Below, piece after piece: positions 31,746 to 42,085 of a DNA stretch of 64,000 nt. The notes under the pieces were generated by a model. The model did not search any database, was not told the DNA's origin, and worked only from the letters and a program-made list of their open reading frames with translations. This DNA comes from Neolentinus lepideus HHB14362 ss-1 (taxonomy: Eukaryota > Basidiomycota > Agaricomycetes > Gloeophyllales > Gloeophyllaceae): the NCBI GenBank assembly GCA_001632425.1, contig KV425589.1, forward strand, positions 12,543-76,542, written 5' to 3'. Each line of letters begins with the position of its first letter. Position 1 is the first letter of the stretch. The position numbers and the translations under genes were made by a program.

Positions 31746-33518
31746 ATGGCTGAATTGCAAGTCCCGACGATAGACGACCTACGAGTTGAGCTAGACGTGA
31801 ACTCGGGACACATTAGGCATGAATTGAATGGCTTGTTTGCTACCTAGGTGAAACTCTGCTACATCTGCCGGGAAGAGGAGCAATATGATCGTACGTCCAC
31901 TCCGTTGATGCGGCTCATATATCTAACCGCAGTGCAAACAGGGCCCGAAACACAGGTGAACAAGAGTGCTTGGGTGCATCCCTGCAACTGCACACTAGTG
32001 GCACACGAGTCATGTCTGCTGGAATGGATCAAGACGGCTCAGCAGAACCCATCGCGCGCGGAGAACGCTCTGAAGTGCCCGCAGTGTGGTGCCGAATACG
32101 AGATGGAGAGCGATAATCCGCCCACTCTACGTTTGATGAACTTCGTCAATAGGCTGCTTACCATCGGTGGAAGGGTGGTGTTGGCGGTGAACTTGAGCAC
32201 GCTAGTCGTCGCGTTTGGAACTGGTGCGTACGCTCGCTCGTAGTATGTGCAATTAATTGCGAATAGCACAATTTTAGGTGTCTACATTGTTTCGACAGCG
32301 TATGGGCTGCATGCTATGCAGGAGTTTTTGGGCAAAGAGATGTATGACACTCTGCTAACGGATGACCCGAACAATTGGCCCTTCCATGCCTGGTTCAACC
32401 TTCCACTGATTCCGATCAGTCTTGTCCTCTCCCGCACATCTCTTCCCGAGACGGGCTTTTCCACCTTGCTACCTCTGTTTGTGGCATGGCCTGTCACAAA
32501 GCCGGTAGAGCCGAAAGGCCCGACCTCCTTCCTCCAATTAGCAGGAAATAGATTGAGCGATTACTTCCCGTTCGTACCAGAGAAGGAAGGACTGTTCTCC
32601 TGGCCGCCAGGCCCTCTCATGTGCACTATCCTGTACATTTCCGTCCGGACCGCATACAGGAAGTATTGGAATCAGTTCGCCCACTGGGTGCTCGACCACC
32701 GACCCACTGTTGCTCCAGACGGCAGGCGGAGGCGTCGCTTCTTGTGGGATCTGGACGAGGACGGGGCGGGCCCATTGCGAATACGCATTGCTGCAAACGT
32801 CCTTGGGGAGCGACGGCAGGAGCGCCAGGAGGGCCAAGGCGAGAGGCAACGGCAGCAGGCAGGCCAGCAGCAGCAGCAGCAAGCGGAGGGTCAAGAACAG
32901 GGCGGCCACGACGAAGATGCAAATGCAGATGACAATGAGCCCACCGCTCGCTACACTGGCTCATCGTTAGGTCGGTTGATTGGCGGCGCGCTCATGATAC
33001 CGAAGATCTCCAGCTACATGGGCTCGCTTCTGTACCAGCTCTCGCAACATTCGACAATACTCCGACGGTTCCTCGGCATCAGGCCCCCATTGAGCGTAGG
33101 GCTCCGGCTTTATGAGAATGTGACACCGGCCTTTGCGAAGCTCACGCCTGCTCAGCAGGTTGCGGCATATTCGAGAGCAGTCCTCCGGGTGTTCTTGTAC
33201 GGGACGAAACAGTGGTCAGAGATGGACCCTGTATGGTGAGTGGTTGAGGTGTCCGATTCGCTACGGGTGTCGGCACTGACCCTTGTGGCAGGTTCCGAAA
33301 CACTATTGGCCTCGGTCTGTTCGTTGTGGTATGTCCTAAGATATATCTGATCAGTGCACACGCGGATTTCATGCTCTTTCTAGGCAAAAGATTGTGTCGA
33401 GCTCTTCTATGCCTGGCTTAGTAAGAAAGAGCTGGAGAGCAGGCACGTCAAGACCAGACCATTCCGGGGCATTGATGCCAGGGGGTTGGATCTCATTCCA
33501 CCACGGGTTGCTATATAA
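31746..33518 (+). CDS. RING-CH (MARCH-type) membrane E3 ubiquitin ligase
   Basis: Five exons (31746-31796, 31848-32223, 32278-33235, 33292-33328, 33384-33518) give 518 residues. A short N-terminus (MAELQVPTIDDLRVELD) leads into a C4HC3 RING-CH domain: CYIC, then WVHPCNCTLVAHESCLLEWI, then KCPQCGAEY. RING-CH ligases ubiquitinate membrane proteins in the ER, mitochondria or endosomes. At least two hydrophobic segments follow (around VLAVNLSTLVVAFGTG and the AWFNLPLIPISLVL region), and another near MCTILYISVR. A Gln/Arg-rich, acidic linker (about residues 330-385, with a five-Gln run) sits before a C-terminal membrane-proximal region. Agaricomycete relatives have this layout and may resemble the metazoan MARCH5-type class; the precise organelle is not determinable here. 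Confidence 0.85.
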
Positions 33519-33698
33519 TAGTGAATAATCGTCTTGTATCGCATATCATTGTTAATTATCATCCCTACTTCTGAAGACTCACCTGATTGAGGCTAGGAGC
33601 CACGAAGGAGATCCGAGGGAGTCTTTTGATGGTAAATACATTTCGCAGAGCAATGAAAGATCTACGTGATACAGTAATATTGTGGTAACATGCGTACA

Positions 33699-35448
33699 TC
33701 AATCCACCTCCAACACTGTACCGCGCTGTACACTTCCCCAGCCTAACAGACAGAACGCTCAGCGTTTGTGATCGCGACTAAATAACGAAACGAAACTCAC
33801 CGACTAACCGCCAGTGCTTCTCAATACGTCGCGACAATGCGACTTTCTCCCCGATTTCCGTACATGCAGGTGACGTCAGCTGAATCTTCGCCAAGTCCGC
33901 TTTTACGTTCAGGACACGTCCACCAGTGGACGTAGATCCGATGTTGATGAGTAGAAGCTCGTTCTTGACGAGTTTGGACACCTTCGTCTGCTTCTTGTCT
34001 TCCGTCTTAACACCCAACAGTCGACGGAGCAAAAAGAGATTGATCTCAAGTTCTGGATGGACTATGAGTATGTGCGAAGATGGGAAGAAGATAGCGAAGT
34101 AAGTCACCTGAGAACACTTGCGGCAGTTTGCCTGGTGCACCCAAGACCTGACCGACCAGACGATCTGCACGACACAGGGTAGGGTCTATTCTGGTTCCAA
34201 CACCAATCAAACCGCCAGGGACAGCGTAATCCAGCAGGTTGTTCTCTGCATGTAAAGACACTATCCGGCTGAAAATCGGTGTACACCGGTTACGACCTGA
34301 ATTGTCCTTTGTCACAATACCTGGCCGGATTTCGATTTCCTGACCCAACTTGAGCACACCGCTCAAAATCGAACCTCCCGCAACACCTCCCTTCAAGTCA
34401 TCCACCTCGGCACCAGGGCGGTTCACGTCAAATGAACGAATGACAATTAGTCGGGGCGTGGAGGTGAAGTTCCGAATGGGCACCGGGATGCGCTTCACAA
34501 TGTACTCATTTACAGCATCAATGTTGTACTTCAGTTGGGCGGAAATGGGGACAATTGGTGAAGATTCGGCGACAGTTCCTGGATTGCTGTGTAAGCTTGG
34601 ACAGAATATGAAACACAGTCCCCGTGTACCTTTCACAAATGCCGCAATACTCTTCTGATGCTCCAATGCTTGCGCCTCCTTGATCAGATCCACTTTATTT
34701 TGGAGGATAATGATGTGCTCTAGTTTCATGATTTCAACCGCGGCCAGATGTTCAGACGTCTGAGGCTGTGGGCAAGTTTCGTTCGCGGCAATAAGAAGGA
34801 GTGCGGCATCCATGACCGCAGCACCGTTCAACATGGTAGCCATGAGAATGTCGTGGCCCGGGCAGTCGACGAATGAGACATGTCGGACGAGCTTCATACG
34901 GGAACCGCATCCCGGCCGTTCGCACGGTGGGTTCTCCTCCTTGTCGGAACGATATGAACGATAGCACCCTGGACGAGGGCATGCGGGATTTTCGCACTTA
35001 TAGATCTAACGGACGCGAAGTCATGCCTGGCTCGGCGGCGAGAGGACGTGCACAACTTACTTTCGCGTTCGCATAACCAAGTTTAATCGTGATATTCCGT
35101 ACCAGCTCGTTCTTGAATCGAACGGTCTGTACCCCTGATATTGCTTTTACAACAGTAGACTTTCCATGGGCGACGTGACCAATAGTTCCTGATATTTTGC
35201 GTTAAGTGTCAGTGATCGATGGAGCGCTAACGTCTCGCGCACCTATGTTAATGGTAGCCTGGAGTTCACTGAACATAAATCAACGAGAATTAGTGAGCAG
35301 TGCCGCATACCTGCTTTGCAATGACTTCCGGAGTAAGAGGTGTTAATTTTGTAGCATCGACATCGACCTGGGGCACCAATTGCCCCTCCTCCTCATCCTC
35401 AGATTCCGACTCGTGGTTATCCTTCTCTAAATGGTCTTCGCTGGTCAT
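33699..35448 (-). CDS. Translation initiation factor eIF2 subunit gamma
   Basis: eIF2-gamma is the GTPase subunit that binds Met-tRNAi with GTP and delivers it to the 40S ribosome. Seven exons (35448-35311, 35258-35243, 35188-35061, 35005-34630, 34578-34108, 34052-33801, 33742-33699) sum to 474 residues. G-motifs are GHVAHGKST (P-loop), DCPGHD and NKVDL. The zinc-ribbon segment [13 protein letters not shown]...CERPGCG lies in exon 4. Domain II/III blocks include [20 protein letters not shown] and [17 protein letters not shown] 16-nt exon supplies ATINI. The 44-nt final exon supplies the conserved [13 protein letters not shown] end after RLVG; without it the protein would end in a spurious EFRFVI. 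The yeast orthologue is GCD11. It is divergent from the PPR gene. Confidence 0.95.
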
Positions 35449-35751
35449 TTTGGTGTGTTTTATAGTCGCTCGGTAGTCTTTCTAGCGTCTAGAACAGAGG
35501 TGGAAAGTGCGCGAGCCTGCAAGCACAAGGCCTGCCTCGGAGTCACAGTAAGATAATTACCGATATGGCAGTGTAGAGCCAAATCGGTCGGAAATACGCG
35601 GCCTAGTAAATCCATCGAATCGCTTTCCAGCACTGGTTGGGCCAGTGTAGCAAGGTCAGCGGCAAGGACTGCAATCATCCAGGTATGTCGCACCGTCGCA
35701 CCTGTTCGGGTTCACTGATGTTTACTGAGACAGCATACCAGATGCCAGCCT
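35449..35751. promoter_or_regulatory. Divergent eIF2-gamma/PPR promoter
   Basis: A 303-bp region between two divergent start codons that must contain both promoters. I see no TATA box and no repeated motif. Confidence 0.4.
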
Positions 35752-38181
35752 ATGCAGAGTCTCCTTCGCCTGTTACAGCCGAAGAGAACTAATGCCCGGG
35801 TATTCTCGACCACTCTAGCCGTCGCACGAAAGCCAGTATACTTCACTCCTTTGGCCATAAACGGCGATATAATTGCTCTATCACGAAAGTCTGGCGAACT
35901 CAGTCGCGATCCGATATGGCTACTGGTGAACAGGCTGCTCAGGCTGAAGAGGGAGGATGCTCTGTCAACCGCGCTGGACAAGTGTGGCGTTCCCATGGAG
36001 GAGTTTGAGAAGTGGCTCCAGGCTATCCGAGCATATGACTTTGACAGTGCTATGGTTGTGTTGAGAGCGAAGGGATTTGCGCTCACACCCGCTGGGCAGC
36101 TCAGTAGGCACTTGCCCTTGTGGCTCGTCATTCATCTGCTGTCCACGAAAATGCGAACATCCTCTCAAGCTCGTCTTGCACTTCCTCTAGCCGTGTCCCA
36201 TATGCCTGTGACTCCCATACACCTGCAAGCGCCTATCCTGATCCTGGTCGCATACGCCTTGGGAAAACACGATCTGCCTGCATTGATGAATCTGCTCGTC
36301 GCTAGATTCTTAGCAACACCCATAGATCCCCGTGCCCGTGCTGTATACTGCAATCATCTCCTCCAGGCGATATCTCGTTTGCCATCGTCTTGGGAGAGCA
36401 GCCGTCTGGCTGTGTCCATGCTTGACGCCATGTCTGCACGCAAGATACCTCTATGGCTGCGCACATATAAATACCTTCTCGCAGATCGATTCGTAACCAT
36501 TGACCTTGCCAAAATGCTCCGCGACAGAATGGACGAAGATGGCGTGAAGCCAATTATGGCTCATCTAGAGTCCTTCCTGAAAGTATTCTCCAAGGCTGGT
36601 ATGACTAAAGAGGCCGGAAGATATCTAGACGCTATTCGGGAGATGTCTCTCCAGAAAGGATACGAAATCGTTCCATATGGTGCATATCCCACTAGAAAGG
36701 CCGAAGAACCTGCGGAATCAGTCACTCGACATAATACAGTCTACCTCCACTCCTTCCATGAGGAGGATGCTGTTAAACAGTACCTAACACGTCTAGCTAA
36801 TCTGGAAGAACTTAAAACTGAGCATCCCAAGGAACATTTTCGAAATCTGGCCTCTCGCCGTCGTCGTAGACAAGCAACGCTGGGTAAAAGGCAGCTGGAT
36901 ATTGCGGATTGGACATCGTTACTGTCCGTTGCAACGCGCAACCCCCAAACAGACCTGAAGAAGCTATGGCATTTTTGGTCTAATCCTAAACATCGGAATT
37001 CACCCAATCTTCGTCCGACCACTGCCACCTTCACACTATTCATGAAGACATTCCACGACCGCCAGGACTACGCTGCCGCGAGCGAAGTCTGGCTGGAGAT
37101 GTGCCGTAGAAACATGCCGCTTGATCGCAAGGCCCTCACAATTGCTGTGCAGGTTTTGACGATGATAGGCAAGTCGCTTGAGGCGTTTCAGCTCATGGAC
37201 TCTCGTGCCGCGAAACCGACGCCGCTCGAAACCGCCGGTCTAATTAAACTGGATATAGGGGTCATCAACGCTTTCATGAGTGCTCTGATCCGCGTTCGAC
37301 GTCCAGACGTCGTTTATATGCTGTGGGACAAAATGGAGTTCCTCTATAGCGTCAAGCCCGACGTCGAGACGCTGAACAAGCTCTTGGAGGCTGCGTATCT
37401 AGGAGGGAAACTGGATGACAGTCTCGCTGGCTTCATAGCAAATCTGAAGCTGAAGAACCCTTTCCACTGGTCACACGAAGAACCCCTTTCTGACGTTCCT
37501 CGCAAGAGAAGAGAAGCTATTACTGGGCGTATTCAGGAGATGATCAACACGTCGAAAGGTCCCAAGGGAATATGGAATGAAGAACCTGCCTGGTGCGTTA
37601 CGAGGCGAATATTCCAAGAAGTTATCCTAGGAAATTGGCCTCATATGAACGATATCGAACCGCCCGCCTACCCTGTCAGAGAGTCAGCGGACGCTCTCAT
37701 CGAGTCGCCTGTGATGGACCTTGCACGGAACATCATCAAGGCCAGACGGGAGCGCAGGCAGGAAAATACAGCACAGTCTTCTTCCCCTCCCGTCTACGAA
37801 CCTGCTGACTCTGAGAAAAAGGCCGAGGCCCTCTCCGTTTTCGGCCCTTATCCGCAGATCGTTCCGAACGACACAACCTTCCGGTTGTTCATCATTCTCT
37901 GCGGGTCTCACGGGAAGGCCGGAGACATCCCGCTTGCTCTTGCTTGGATGCGCGCCCTAGATATCAAGACACGTCCACAGACGCTTGCTTTGGCGATGGC
38001 GTACTGGGGCGAGGTGAGCATGAATGCGCCACTGGTGGAGAGGATGACGGGGCAGAATGAGTACCGGAAGCTGTGGGCTTGGGTAGAGGATTGGGTGGGC
38101 GCAGCAGGAGTGCCTCGGCGGCGAGATAATATGGATGCTCTCAGGCTGTTGGCTGAGATGCGGGAGACAAGGGTTAGGTAA
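35752..38181 (+). CDS. Mitochondrial pentatricopeptide-repeat protein
   Basis: An intronless gene of 809 residues, unusual in this intron-rich window. The N-terminus (MQSLLRLLQPKRTNARVFSTTLAVARKP shape: basic, hydroxylated, no acids) looks like a mitochondrial presequence. The body is entirely helical, with PPR-like repeats. Examples are TTATFTLFMKTFHDRQDYAAA, then LDRKALTIAVQVLTMIGKSLEAF, and GVINAFMSALIRVRRPDVVYML with KPDVETLNKLLEAAYLGGKLDD; later NDTTFRLFIILCGSHGKAGD. PPR proteins bind organellar RNA and guide its processing or translation. It resembles the large intronless PPR proteins common in basidiomycetes. The specific RNA target cannot be read from sequence. Confidence 0.82.
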   Translation: MQSLLRLLQPKRTNARVFSTTLAVARKPVYFTPLAINGDIIALSRKSGELSRDPIWLLVNRLLRLKREDALSTALDKCGVPMEEFEKWLQAIRAYDFDSAMVVLRAKGFALTPAGQLSRHLPLWLVIHLLSTKMRTSSQARLALPLAVSHMPVTPIHLQAPILILVAYALGKHDLPALMNLLVARFLATPIDPRARAVYCNHLLQAISRLPSSWESSRLAVSMLDAMSARKIPLWLRTYKYLLADRFVTIDLAKMLRDRMDEDGVKPIMAHLESFLKVFSKAGMTKEAGRYLDAIREMSLQKGYEIVPYGAYPTRKAEEPAESVTRHNTVYLHSFHEEDAVKQYLTRLANLEELKTEHPKEHFRNLASRRRRRQATLGKRQLDIADWTSLLSVATRNPQTDLKKLWHFWSNPKHRNSPNLRPTTATFTLFMKTFHDRQDYAAASEVWLEMCRRNMPLDRKALTIAVQVLTMIGKSLEAFQLMDSRAAKPTPLETAGLIKLDIGVINAFMSALIRVRRPDVVYMLWDKMEFLYSVKPDVETLNKLLEAAYLGGKLDDSLAGFIANLKLKNPFHWSHEEPLSDVPRKRREAITGRIQEMINTSKGPKGIWNEEPAWCVTRRIFQEVILGNWPHMNDIEPPAYPVRESADALIESPVMDLARNIIKARRERRQENTAQSSSPPVYEPADSEKKAEALSVFGPYPQIVPNDTTFRLFIILCGSHGKAGDIPLALAWMRALDIKTRPQTLALAMAYWGEVSMNAPLVERMTGQNEYRKLWAWVEDWVGAAGVPRRRDNMDALRLLAEMRETRVR

Positions 38182-38563
38182 TGTAAGATTAATTGGTTTG
38201 AGTCAGTCTCATCGCTGTTCGGAACCGATTACAAGTGCCCGCCGCAGAGTGGTCTTTTATTCGATATTTGTGAACTACTGTCGCTACAGAATATGAAAAC
38301 TCGAGCGCTCAAATTTAAAAGGTCCGTTCATCGACAAGAATTCAATCATCGGTTCCGTATGGTGGCAGCGGCATACTGCAATTCACTTAGAATGGTCATA
38401 TTGCCCCATTCTATGTGGTATCGCGGGAGGTCCAACTTCTGGGTACAGGGCAAAGTCGATGTACTGCTGGCTATATTAAAGTGGAACTCGAGCTCGCCCA
38501 TTCAAAATATCCTCCAGCCGACTTCGTATATCTGGCATTTACCCTCGATTTCTGATCCCTCGG
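38182..38563. other. Intergenic, probable promoter of next gene
   Basis: About 0.38 kb between two plus-strand genes. The open frame 38293-38589 crosses the next gene's first exon in another phase and does not splice in frame, so I treat it as non-coding. Confidence 0.45.
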
Positions 38564-39813
38564 ATGAAGGGTATGTCTGGCAGTACTGAATAATATCTGA
38601 ATTCGTTGCCAGTTCCTAATGCTTGCACAGTGATATCACAGGTAGACAGGGCAAGTGACACCTCTCCACGACCTTCAAGGCATCGAAAGATACGTCGGGA
38701 AGGTCGCCATGCTAAAAGTCTAGCGATTGTTGAGCCAGACAATGATAAAAGGGTGCTGTTACAGGTATGTCTGGCAGTGTATGTTCCGCGTGCTAAATGG
38801 ATTGACAGATCATGCCTAGAATGAAGTGCTCGAATACGCAGAGCGCTATCTTGACATGAGTGTGTGCCGCGGCGAACAGAGGAACGACAAAGTTAGGATG
38901 GTCATCAGAGCAGTAAGTCCAGGATATCATCACAGTCCAACCGATTTGTATTGATCTGACACTGTAGTTGACTAAGAAGTTCCCAATATTTGCCAAGTAT
39001 GAAAATTCCTGGCCGCTCAGTGACTACCTTACCTTGAAAATGTCGCCTCGCTCTCAGAAGAAGCAGAATAAAGAAAGCTCGGAAATCATACAGGAGGCTG
39101 CTTATGTCCCGATGGTGAATTCTAGTGGTCAGCAGTGCCAACACTACGCCCAAACCAACAAGGAGAATTTAACTGGAACGATGTGGGGGGAAGAACATCA
39201 ACTTCCGAAGGTCAGAGTGAGTACTTTTCTAATCTTTGTTCATTTCCCAGTGAACCCCTCTATGCTCCGTTGCAGAGGGGAGGCTTGCGGCCGGCCGGCC
39301 TCGTATCGAGTCAAAACTACGACAATTCCATTGAGGTATGTCGCAGGACCTCTACTCTGCTGTGGCTTGGTCACATATATAGTTACGGCTTTCCAGCAGG
39401 GACATGATCATGGTGCACTCCGCGACTGGAAGATGCCTGGTGTCAGTCAGGCCGCATGCGACTTCCGTCGTCCCGTCCGTCCCCCGTTAAACCGGCAGGC
39501 GGTGGGCGTAGCCTCGGTTCCCTCGACTTCGGCATCGTCAAGCTTCAGTTTCTCTTCCACTCTCGCTCCCGCCTCCCAGGCGAGCGGCTCTTCTCTATCC
39601 TCCGCCATGTTCTTTTTTCTCTGCAGCCTCAGCCTGGACCTATCCTACCTTGCCAACGAGTTTCATGACATCGGTATCAGGACCGAGTCTGAACTCCAGG
39701 CGTTCGCCTCAGACACAAAACGCCAGAACAGGACATTCGAACTTCTGTACGGTGAGAAAAAGATTACATACAGTGAATTGTCCATTATCAGGGAGGGGTT
39801 GGAGGACTGGTGA
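38564..39813 (+). CDS. Hypothetical protein with 7-nt first coding exon
   Basis: The best model starts at ATG 38564 with a 7-nt exon (38564-38570, GTATGT donor). It continues with 38631-38764, 38820-38912 and 38968 to about 39220, then near 39277-39333 and from about 39402 to the stop at 39813. Junction phases agree through the first four exons. The protein (about 330 residues) has a basic N-terminus (PRPSRHRKIRREGRHAKS), a helical region (LLQNEVLEYAERYLDM, ALTKKFPIFAKYENSWPLSD), a Ser-rich linker, and a C-terminal helical block (LSLDLSYLANEFHDIGIRTE, ending IIREGLEDW). I do not recognise the family. The later exon ends are approximate. Confidence 0.5.
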
Positions 39814-40078
39814 TATAAGAATTTCTTCTTGTGCTATTTCTTGGTTCTAATAATGAAGGAAGCGAGCCTTCCGGGTGTATATGTTCGTTGTCTGTATGTG
39901 ACGTATGTCAAATAACACCTGATTCATCTGTGGCGTCCGAGAATGACAGTCACTCTCCAGTCTCAAGTCACATATGACCGGCAAACAGGGTAAATTCGTA
40001 GTGATACAATCAAGAGAGTACATCTGCGGACAATACATTCTCCACTTTCTTTGCATGGCTCCTTATACAGGTTCTTCG
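39814..40078. other. Short intergenic gap between convergent genes
   Basis: A 265-bp gap between the 3' ends of the hypothetical gene and the PDAP1-like gene. Nothing beyond presumed 3' UTRs. Confidence 0.45.
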
Positions 40079-41101
40079 TCACAACCGCTTCCCAGCGCGT
40101 GCCGCGGCCTGCTTCTTGTCCAGCTCTGCAGCCCTTGCTGTTCAGATCGCAATATCGTTGCCGCTTGATCAGCATGCAAGGCGAACGTAGACAGGGGGAG
40201 GACACACCTTCCGCCTCAGCCTTGCGCTTAGCAGCGGCGGCCTCGCGCTCTGCGCGGATCTTGGCCAGACGCGCAAGATCGGATTTGGCCTGGTCGGTCT
40301 GGCCGGCTTCGTGCAGCTATGAGTAACGAAGGGGGCGACGTTAGTCAGTTAGAGATGGTGGTATAGGTCAGGTGAGAACTGGCTGACCTTCCACCACTTC
40401 TCCTTGGCATCCTTCTTCTCCTGCTCCTCTCTGCGGATAAAAAAACAAAATGCTCAATGAATTCTGATCTAGAAATGAGTCATATGGAAATAAATCACCG
40501 CTCTTTCCGGGTCGGCTCTCTAGGTGCGTCCAAATCCGCTATGCTCAAATTCTTCACGGCGGTGTGGTTGGGGTTGACGAGATAGGGGTCCTCCTCCTCC
40601 TCTCCATCTTTCTTCCCCTTCGCCTGCTTCTTCGCCGCACGGCGCTCCTCCCTGGTCATCTCGGGCTGTGCGGGTTTCGAGCTGGCGTCGGCGGCGGCGG
40701 CCCCCTCTTCCCCCTCTTCCTCCTCCTCCTCCTCCTCTTCGTCTTCGTCAGAGTCTTCGTCTTCGTCAGAGTCGTCTTCATCGCGCGCGGCCCTGGAGGG
40801 GGCGATCTGATTAGATCTGGCTGTCAAGCAGATGGGTGAAGTAGATGGAGAACTACCATTTGTCCATGGCAGCGGTAGAGTCCTCATCAGCCGCTACACC
40901 GATATTGCGACTATATTATGCAGAATGATAATCATTGAATTTCAGTCCTCTCGTTCATCGATGGCGCCGAACATACCTGAACTGCCTCCCGCCACCGCGC
41001 TTGACCTTGAACTTGCCTCTGCCGGCTGATAGGCAAAACCCCATTAATCCTGAGAATTGTGTTATACTCCCGACATGACACTCACCAGCGCCCCTAGCCA
41101 T
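40079..41101 (-). CDS. PDAP1/PP28 (28-kDa heat- and acid-stable phosphoprotein) family
   Basis: The start at 41101 reads MARGA, spliced (GTGAGT donor) to a short exon encoding AGRGKFKVKRGGGRQF. A small exon follows containing DSTAAMDKW, then ARDED joined to a poly-acidic run (DEDEDSDEDEEEE), then MTREERRAAKKQ, LVNPNHTAVKNLSIADLDAPRE and the RKER/EEQEKKDAKEKWWK junction. The last exons are LHEAGQTDQAKSDLARLAKIR and a basic end RAAELDKKQAAARAGKRL, stopping at 40079. The LDAPRE ... LHEAGKTDQAKADLARLA pattern is diagnostic of the PP28/PDAP1 family, heat-stable casein-kinase substrates whose role is poorly known. About six or seven exons; the exact boundary of the small second/third exon is uncertain. 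Confidence 0.82.
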
Positions 41102-41255
41102 GACTATTCCTTAGAGTACAGTACAAAGACAAAGATAGAACAGATGAGTCGAGACGAGACCCCTACAGGGCAATTGCCAATTGATCTCTAGTGCCCTAAT
41201 AGGGTCAGACGGCTTTTTCCGAACCCAACTCTCTCGACACTCGTCAAGTTTCCTC

Positions 41256-41863
41256 ATGACCACCATCCCTACCCGCCTGGCGCAGGCAGTGCGGACGTCG
41301 AAAAGCCCCGTGGAAGCACGGAAACGTGCTATTCAATTGTACAGGGACTGGTATCGCGCAGTATGTCTATGCGGTCTTCTATGTGCTCGTATGCTCTCGA
41401 ACTGACGTATTCTCTCACTTATCTCGCCGATGCTTCCAATCTTGCGAAACTCATTTGCTGTTGTGGGTCTACTATAACTCATACTAGGCTCCCGAGGTTG
41501 TCACGCTGTACGCTCTTTCCATCCACCCCTCGCAAATCCGGCACGCTGTCCGCGCACAATTCGAGCGCAACCGACACGTTACTGACCATAAGGTCATCGA
41601 TGTCCTCCTCCTTAAAGGCCGCCAGGAGTATCAGGAGACACTGAACTGCTGGAAGCAGAACGATCATATCCTCGGGATTCTGTTGGAGGAGAAGAGCAGA
41701 CCACAGAGGACGTTCTTGGAGAAGTTCTATGAAGGTGAGATGGTAGCCGGAGCGAGGCGATAGCGTGCACTGGATGTATTGACAGCCCATGATTGTAGGG
41801 AGGGACGAGGATGCAGTGCTTCCTGCGACTGGCACGAAGGCGACTGGCTTGATCGGGCTGTAA
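41256..41863 (+). CDS. Complex I accessory subunit NDUFA6 (LYR protein)
   Basis: Three exons (41256-41360, 41488-41734, 41799-41863) encode 138 residues. NDUFA6 (B14) is an LYR-motif subunit of mitochondrial NADH:ubiquinone oxidoreductase that binds the acyl-carrier protein. The motif reads AIQLYRDWYR at the end of exon 1, followed by APEVVTLYALSIHPSQIRHAVR, FERNRHVTDHKVIDVLLLKGRQEY, and HILGILLE near the C-terminal arm. The length and motif spacing match the family. It is divergent from the PDAP1 gene (155-bp gap) and convergent with the Ubp6 gene. Confidence 0.9.
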
Positions 41864-42085
41864 TAGATCTGTTTAACTCGCGTCACAACGCTACGTACTT
41901 GCACTCCCGAGTACTTCACCTCTTCGGCAGCATCATACAATTGCAACAGTTCTAAGAATACAGCATGATAACTTGTGCATTGATGCTACATTGCTTCTTG
42001 TGTTGACTAGACTAACTCATGTCCAGCCTTAGCGATATAGTAACACCCGATTCCTGGAATCTCCACCGTCGCTCTCACATTGTGC

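Noticed and set aside
38293..38589. Plus-strand open frame as first exon of the following gene
   Set aside because: Its phase at the GTATGT donor gives a stop soon after the junction; the ATG at 38564 gives the correct phase.
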